In this document: positions 59,835 to 64,000 of the stretch, in pieces
Position numbering within the stretch: the first letter of the stretch is position 1
Layout of the letters: each line of letters begins with the position of its first letter
From: an uncultured Paracoccaceae bacterium
GTDB lineage: Bacteria; Pseudomonadota; Alphaproteobacteria; Rhodobacterales; Rhodobacteraceae
Direction: 5' to 3'
DNA length: 64,000 nucleotides
NCBI GenBank assembly: GCA_947500825.1
Contig: CANMTR010000001.1
Location: 372,001 to 436,000 of the forward strand
Notes under the pieces: model-generated
Seen by the model: the letters and a program-made list of their open reading frames with translations, nothing else
What the model was told of the DNA's origin: nothing
Databases searched by the model: none
Translations under genes and position numbers: made by a program

Positions 59835-60316
59835 TGGCTGAGCAAGTGACGAGTCTCGAAGAGCTGAACCAGGCCGTCTCCGGCGCCGAGACCGAGCTCG
59901 CGGCCCCGCGGGAGCCCGTGCGCGACGAACTCGGGCGCTCCTACGCCACGGGGCGGCGCAAGGACGCCACCGCGCGCGTCTGGATCAAGCCGGGATCGGG
60001 CAAGGTCGTCGTCAACGGCAAGGACGTGAACGCCTACTTCGCCCGGCCCGTGCTGCAGATGATCCTCAAGCAGCCGTTCTCGGTCGCCAATGTCGAGGGT
60101 CAGTTCGACGTGATGGCGACGGTCAAGGGCGGCGGCCTGTCCGGGCAGGCGGGTGCCGTGAAGCACGGCGTCTCCCAGGCGCTGCAGCTCTACGATCCCT
60201 CCCTGCGCGGCGCGCTGAAGGCGGCCGGGTTCCTGACCCGCGACAGCCGCGTGGTGGAGCGCAAGAAGTACGGCCGCGCCAAGGCCCGCCGCAGCTTCCA
60301 GTTCTCCAAGCGCTGA
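59834..60316 (+). CDS. rpsI: 30S ribosomal protein S9
   Basis: S9 reaches the P-site tRNA with its basic C-terminal tail. The ATG at 59834 gives 160 residues: an acidic N-terminal extension of about 35 residues, then [39 protein letters not shown], and the end RRSFQFSKR. The extension is common in alphaproteobacterial S9. Confidence 0.96.
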   Translation: MAEQVTSLEELNQAVSGAETELAAPREPVRDELGRSYATGRRKDATARVWIKPGSGKVVVNGKDVNAYFARPVLQMILKQPFSVANVEGQFDVMATVKGGGLSGQAGAVKHGVSQALQLYDPSLRGALKAAGFLTRDSRVVERKKYGRAKARRSFQFSKR

Positions 60317-60336
60317 TCCGCGGATCCCGCGCACGG

Positions 60337-60373
60337 AAAGGCCCCGCCGGAGCGATCCGGCGGGGCCTTTTTT
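60337..60373 (+). terminator. Intrinsic terminator after rpsI
   Basis: Bases 60337-60351 pair perfectly with 60356-60370 (15 bp, loop GCGA), and TTT continues the T-run. It is a textbook intrinsic terminator for rplM-rpsI. Confidence 0.9.
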
Positions 60374-60438
60374 CGTGTACCTTGGGGGGCGGGTCCCGTG
60401 CGGGATGGCGGGGCCGTGGCACGGCTCGCTCCACCCGT

Positions 60439-60465
60439 CAGGGGGGGGCGGGATACCCCCCCCTG
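60439..60465 (-). terminator. G8/C8 hairpin downstream of phaZ
   Basis: CAGGGGGGGG (60439-60448) pairs with CCCCCCCCTG (60456-60465) across a 7-nt loop, ten bases beyond the phaZ stop codon. No U-run is present on the minus strand. Its position suggests an mRNA 3' end for phaZ. Confidence 0.5.
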
Positions 60466-60474
60466 GAGCCACGT

Positions 60475-61797
60475 TCAGACCGGGGTGGCGTCGCCCGTGC
60501 CGGTACCGCCGCGCGCCGTCTCGCGGGGGGCGGACTTCACGTTCGCGGCGCGCCGGTTGCCCGGGCGGCCGGCGTTGCGGTCGATGAAGTCCAGCACCAG
60601 CGGGCGGATGTTCTCGCGCCACGACCGGCCCGCGAAGATGCCGTAATGGCCGGCGCCGTCCTCCAGGTGAACGGCCTTCTTCTCGTCAGGCAGGTTGGGC
60701 AGCAGGTCCATCGCCGCGAGGCACTGCCCGGGCGCCGAGATGTCGTCGTTCTCGCCCTCGACCACCATGGTGGCGATCGAGTCGATGACGGTGATATCCA
60801 CCGGCTCGCCGTCGATGGTGAAGGAGTTCGTCGCGATCTCGCGCTGCTTGAAGATCCGGTCCACGGTGGAGAGGTAGAACTCCGCCGTCATGTCCATGAC
60901 CGCCAGGTACTCGTCGTAGAACTTGTTGTGCTTGTCGTGATCCGAGGCCTCGCCCTTGGCGGTGCGCATGATCTGGTCCGAAAAGGCGGTGCGATGGGTC
61001 TCGAGGTTCATTGAGATGAACGAGGCCAGCTGCAGCAGCCCGGGATAGACCAGGCGCCCCGCGCCGGCATACTTGAAGCCCACGCGCTGGATCACCATCC
61101 GCTCGAGCTGGCCCATGGTGACGCGCGCGCCGAAGTCGGTCACGTCGGTGGCGGCGGCGTCGGGATCGACCGGCCCGCCGATCAGCGTCATCGAGGCGGG
61201 CTGGCTCTTGGGCTCGTGGCGCGCCAACCACGCGGCGGCGACCAGGGTCAGGGGCACCGGCTGGCAGACCGCGACGACGTTGGTGTCGGGGCCCAGCTCG
61301 CGCAGGAACTCGATGAGGTACTTGGCGTAATCCTCGACGTCGAACTTGCCTTCGGAGACGGGGATCTCGCGCGCGTTGTGCCAGTCCGTTACCCAGAGCT
61401 CGCAATCGGGCAACAGCGACTGGACGGTGGAGCGCACGAGCGTGGCGTAGTGGCCCGACATCGGCGCCACCAGCAGCACGCGGCGCTCGCGGTCGGGGCG
61501 GCCCGCGACGCGGAACCGGGTCAGGTTGCCGAAGGGCCGCTCCACCACGGTCTCGGTCTGGACCACGTGGTCGCGCCCGTCGTCCCCGACCACCGTGTCG
61601 ATGCCCCAGTCGGGCCGCGCCACCATGCGGTCGAAGGTGCGCTCGGTGATGTCGCCCCAGGCCGAGATCATCTGGAAGACCGGATTCGCGACCAGCCCGT
61701 GGACGGGGTAGGAGCCGAAAGCCTGCGCCGAGGCGCCGAGCCACTGGTTCGTGACCCGGACGGTCTCCATCATGTCGTAGGCGAAAGTGTTGTGCAT
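60475..61797 (-). CDS. phaZ: Intracellular polyhydroxyalkanoate depolymerase
   Basis: PhaZ mobilises stored PHB granules. The 440-residue protein begins MHNTFAYDMMETVRVTNQWL and has the family segments VLLVAPMSGHYATLVRSTV, ELWVTDWHNAREIPVSEGKF and VVAVCQPVPLTLVAAAWLA. The Cys of VCQP takes the nucleophile place in the alpha/beta hydrolase fold. HLEDGAGHYGIFAGRSWRE holds the catalytic His. It diverges from phaC. Confidence 0.93.
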   Translation of the reverse strand: MHNTFAYDMMETVRVTNQWLGASAQAFGSYPVHGLVANPVFQMISAWGDITERTFDRMVARPDWGIDTVVGDDGRDHVVQTETVVERPFGNLTRFRVAGRPDRERRVLLVAPMSGHYATLVRSTVQSLLPDCELWVTDWHNAREIPVSEGKFDVEDYAKYLIEFLRELGPDTNVVAVCQPVPLTLVAAAWLARHEPKSQPASMTLIGGPVDPDAAATDVTDFGARVTMGQLERMVIQRVGFKYAGAGRLVYPGLLQLASFISMNLETHRTAFSDQIMRTAKGEASDHDKHNKFYDEYLAVMDMTAEFYLSTVDRIFKQREIATNSFTIDGEPVDITVIDSIATMVVEGENDDISAPGQCLAAMDLLPNLPDEKKAVHLEDGAGHYGIFAGRSWRENIRPLVLDFIDRNAGRPGNRRAANVKSAPRETARGGTGTGDATPV

Positions 61798-61882
61798 ACC
61801 GGCCCTTCCTTCGACCCTGTCGGGTTTTCTTCGCCGCCCATACCGCTAGACTCGAACGAAGCTGTAGGTGGTGACGTCCGGG

Positions 61883-61917
61883 TGCTGACGCAGCATTTCA
61901 GGCGCTGCTGTGCAGCA
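61883..61917 (+). promoter_or_regulatory. Two TGC-rich palindromes upstream of phaC (candidate PhaR operators)
   Basis: TGCTGACGCAGCA at 61883-61895 and TGCTGTGCAGCA at 61906-61917 are palindromes centred about 22 bp apart, two helical turns. The second contains CTGC-N3-GCAG, the type of site reported for the PHB-responsive repressor PhaR in Rhodobacter and Paracoccus. They lie in the phaZ-phaC divergent region, 20 nt before phaC. Confidence 0.6.
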
Positions 61918-61937
61918 ATAGGGGTCGGGAGGGGTCC

Positions 61938-63740
61938 ATGGCAACAAAAGATGACGCTAATGCGACGAAAGTTGCGGATTATTCTGAGCGAATGAGGGAA
62001 AATCTCGCGCGGCTGGAGGAATTGTCCACGCGGCTCGCCGCGGCGCTGGGCCAGAAGCGCATGGTCCCGTCCTCGCTCCAGGGGCCGGGACAGGAGTTCT
62101 ACGTCAAGGCGGGCACCGCGGTGATGCGCGAGATGATGCAGAATCCCGCCAAGATCATGCAGACCCAGATGGAATACTGGGGCAAGACCATGACCCACTA
62201 CGCCGAGACGCAGCAAAAGCTCATGCGCGGCGACCTCTCGCCGCCCGACGACGACAGCTCCGACCCGCGCTTCTCGGGCGACACGTGGAACGCGCATCCG
62301 ATGTTCCACTACCTCAAGGAGCAGTATCTCCTGAACGCCGAGCTGGTCCAGAAGGCGGTCGCCGACATCGAGGGGCTCGATCCGGCCGACAAGCGGCGGC
62401 TGACCTATTTCAGCCAGCAGATCGTCGACATGATGAGCCCGTCGAACTTCCTGGGCACCAACCCCGAGGCGCTCGCCCGCGCGGTCGAGACGGAAGGCCA
62501 GAGCCTGGTGCAGGGGATGGAGAACCTCGTGCGCGACCTGGAGCGCAACGACGGCGAACTCGTGGTCTCCCTCGCCGACCCGGAGGCGTTCGAGGTCGGC
62601 GGCAACATCGCCACCAGCCCGGGCAAGGTCGTCTACCGCAACCGCATGATGGAGCTGATCCAGTACGCGCCCACCACCGAGAAGGTCCGCACCACGCCGC
62701 TGGTGATCTTCCCGCCCTGGATCAACAAGTTCTACATCCTCGACCTGCGCGAGAAGAACAGCCTGATCAACTGGATCGTCGATCAGGGCTACACCCTCTT
62801 CGTGGCGAGCTGGAAGAACCCCGATGCCTCCTACGCCGATGTCGGCATGGACGAATACGTCGAGGAGGGCTTCCTGGAGGCGATCGAGCGGGTGAAGTCG
62901 ATCACCAACCAGAAGAAGGTCAACGCGGTGGGCTACTGCATCGGCGGCACCACGCTGTCGCTCGCCCTCGGACTGATGAAGAAGCGCGGCGACACCTCCG
63001 TGAAGTCCGCGACCTTCTTCACCACGCTCACCGACTTCTCCGACAAGGGCGAGGTGGGCGTGTTCCTAGACGAGGATTTCGTCAGCGGGATCGAGGAAGA
63101 GGCGCGCCGCCACGGCTATCTCGACAGCTTCTACATGAGCCGGACGTTCAGCTTCATGCGCGCCAACGACCTCGTGTATCGCCCGGCCGTGCGCAACTAC
63201 ATGATGGGCGAGACGCCGCCCGCCTTCGACCTGCTCTACTGGAACGGCGACGGCACCAACCTGCCGCGCGACATGGTCGTCGAGTACCTGCGCGGCCTGT
63301 GCCAGGAGAACCGCCTCGCGACCGGCGGGTTCGAGGTCTGCGGCGAGAAGGTGACGCTCGAGGACGTGGGCGTGCCGCTCATGGCCATCGCCTGCGAGAC
63401 CGATCACATTGCCGCATGGCGCTCCTCGTTCCGGGGCATCCAGAAGATGGGGGCCAAGGACAAGACCTTCATCCTGAGCGAATCGGGCCATATCGCCGGC
63501 ATCGTCAATCCGCCCTCCAAGGGGAAGTACGGCCACTACGTCAACGGCGACTGGTCCGGCACGCCGGAGGACTGGCAGAGCGCGGCCGACTTCCATTCCG
63601 GCACCTGGTGGATGCGGTGGGAGGAATGGCTGCGCAAGCAGTCCGGCCGCCTTGTCAACGCGCGCGAGCCCGGCGACGGGGAAGGGGCCGAGATCCTCGC
63701 CGACGCGCCGGGCACCTACGTGGTCGAGGAGTCCGCCTGA
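61938..63740 (+). CDS. phaC: Class I polyhydroxyalkanoate synthase
   Basis: PhaC polymerises 3-hydroxyacyl-CoA on the granule surface. The 600-residue length fits class I. The lipase-like box with the catalytic Cys is GYCIGGTT (about 333-340). The core is present in PLVIFPPWINKFYILDLREK and WKNPDASYADVGMDEYV, with the catalytic Asp in ACETDHIAAW and His in SESGHIAGIVNPP. It is followed by the phasin gene. Confidence 0.95.
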   Translation: MATKDDANATKVADYSERMRENLARLEELSTRLAAALGQKRMVPSSLQGPGQEFYVKAGTAVMREMMQNPAKIMQTQMEYWGKTMTHYAETQQKLMRGDLSPPDDDSSDPRFSGDTWNAHPMFHYLKEQYLLNAELVQKAVADIEGLDPADKRRLTYFSQQIVDMMSPSNFLGTNPEALARAVETEGQSLVQGMENLVRDLERNDGELVVSLADPEAFEVGGNIATSPGKVVYRNRMMELIQYAPTTEKVRTTPLVIFPPWINKFYILDLREKNSLINWIVDQGYTLFVASWKNPDASYADVGMDEYVEEGFLEAIERVKSITNQKKVNAVGYCIGGTTLSLALGLMKKRGDTSVKSATFFTTLTDFSDKGEVGVFLDEDFVSGIEEEARRHGYLDSFYMSRTFSFMRANDLVYRPAVRNYMMGETPPAFDLLYWNGDGTNLPRDMVVEYLRGLCQENRLATGGFEVCGEKVTLEDVGVPLMAIACETDHIAAWRSSFRGIQKMGAKDKTFILSESGHIAGIVNPPSKGKYGHYVNGDWSGTPEDWQSAADFHSGTWWMRWEEWLRKQSGRLVNAREPGDGEGAEILADAPGTYVVEESA

Positions 63741-63846
63741 TCCGGCCTTCGCACCCGCGGCATCTCTCCTCCGCGCAGCGGGGGCGGGGCGCCGGGGGCG
63801 CGCGCAGCACGGGCCTGCCCCCGGGTTCCCCTAGGTCATCTTTTTT

Positions 63847-63887
63847 GCCGCAGCGCAGCGAAAATCCTTGCTACGCTGCGCTGCGGC
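63847..63887 (+). promoter_or_regulatory. 14-bp inverted repeat upstream of phaP
   Basis: GCCGCAGCGCAGCG (63847-63860) and its exact complement at 63874-63887 flank a 13-nt AT-rich spacer. T6 precedes the left arm. The arms repeat the CGCTGCG unit and resemble PhaR operators, 73 nt before the phasin start codon. A terminator of phaC is an alternative reading, since the stem is long but lacks a strong U-run. Confidence 0.55.
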
Positions 63888-63960
63888 GTTTACTTTGAGG
63901 GTACCAACGCAACCGGGACGCCTCGCCCCGGCCCGAGCCGCAACCTTCAGGAGTGACACC

Positions 63961-64000
63961 ATGGCCAGCAAGTCCGGCACCGACTACACCAAGATGATGC
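63961..64000 (+). CDS. phaP: Phasin, N-terminal part (partial)
   Basis: Thirteen codons (MASKSGTDYTKMM) follow a good Shine-Dalgarno (CAGGAGTGA) at the window edge. The sequence and the place after phaC fit the granule-coating phasin. Only the start is visible, so the call rests mainly on context. Confidence 0.65.
   Translation, partial: MASKSGTDYTKMM

Overview
The window is a contiguous piece of a high-GC alphaproteobacterial chromosome, most likely from the Rhodobacterales (Roseobacter/Rhodobacter group). The grounds are the str/S10/spc/alpha ribosomal gene order, an aapJQMP amino-acid transporter beside ATP12, rluC and fluC/crcB, a VPLPA-type sorting signal on island-encoded exported proteins, a phaZ/phaC/phaP polyhydroxyalkanoate locus and a typical Rhodobacterales intergenic element. 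This placement rests on recognised families and gene order, not on a database search.

Layout. 1-19,430 (+): the end of rpsG, then fusA, tuf, the S10 operon (rpsJ to rplP), the spc operon (rpmC to rplO, secY, adk) and the alpha operon (rpsM, rpsK, rpoA, rplQ). A 2-oxoglutarate/Fe(II) oxygenase gene lies inside the ribosomal cluster directly after rplP and behind a terminator-like hairpin. Most of the longer intergenic gaps of the cluster hold a perfect or near-perfect GC-rich stem-loop. 19,430-28,010 (+): rarA, fluC, an RluA-family pseudouridine synthase, ATP12 and the aap transporter. 28,020-33,830 (-): sixA-like phosphatase, argB, a five-haem membrane-anchored cytochrome c, engB and yidC. 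34,000-38,860: YciF-like ferritin fold protein, tRNA-Trp, DUF3140, an acyl-CoA synthetase and an ABC exporter.

38,953-44,166 is a small integrative island of about 5.2 kb. It is bounded by a 15-bp direct repeat whose right copy is the 3' end of an intact tRNA-Gly(TCC) gene. It carries a tyrosine recombinase, three VPLPA-CTERM proteins (two of them tandem paralogues), small hypothetical genes and an IS110 remnant, and part of it is AT-richer than the backbone. No sorting enzyme (exosortase) is encoded in the window, so these proteins would depend on one elsewhere.

44,270-52,070: dtd, ttcA, DUF1353, the yidD-rnpA-rpmH cluster, a TVP38/flavoprotein disulfide reductase pair, an orphan histidine kinase, dps and a DUF1289-like protein. 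52,150-60,370: rpsA with a possible attenuated leader, alaS, a frameshifted DUF1330 gene, speD and speE with a 2H phosphoesterase, and rplM-rpsI. 60,470-64,000: phaZ (-) divergent from phaC (+) and the start of phaP, with TGC-rich palindromes resembling PhaR operators in front of phaC and a long inverted repeat in front of phaP.

The most interesting items are the oxygenase beside rplP (a candidate ribosomal oxygenase), the array of stem-loops inside the ribosomal operons, the tRNA-Gly island with its exported VPLPA-CTERM cargo, and the possible rpsA leader attenuator.
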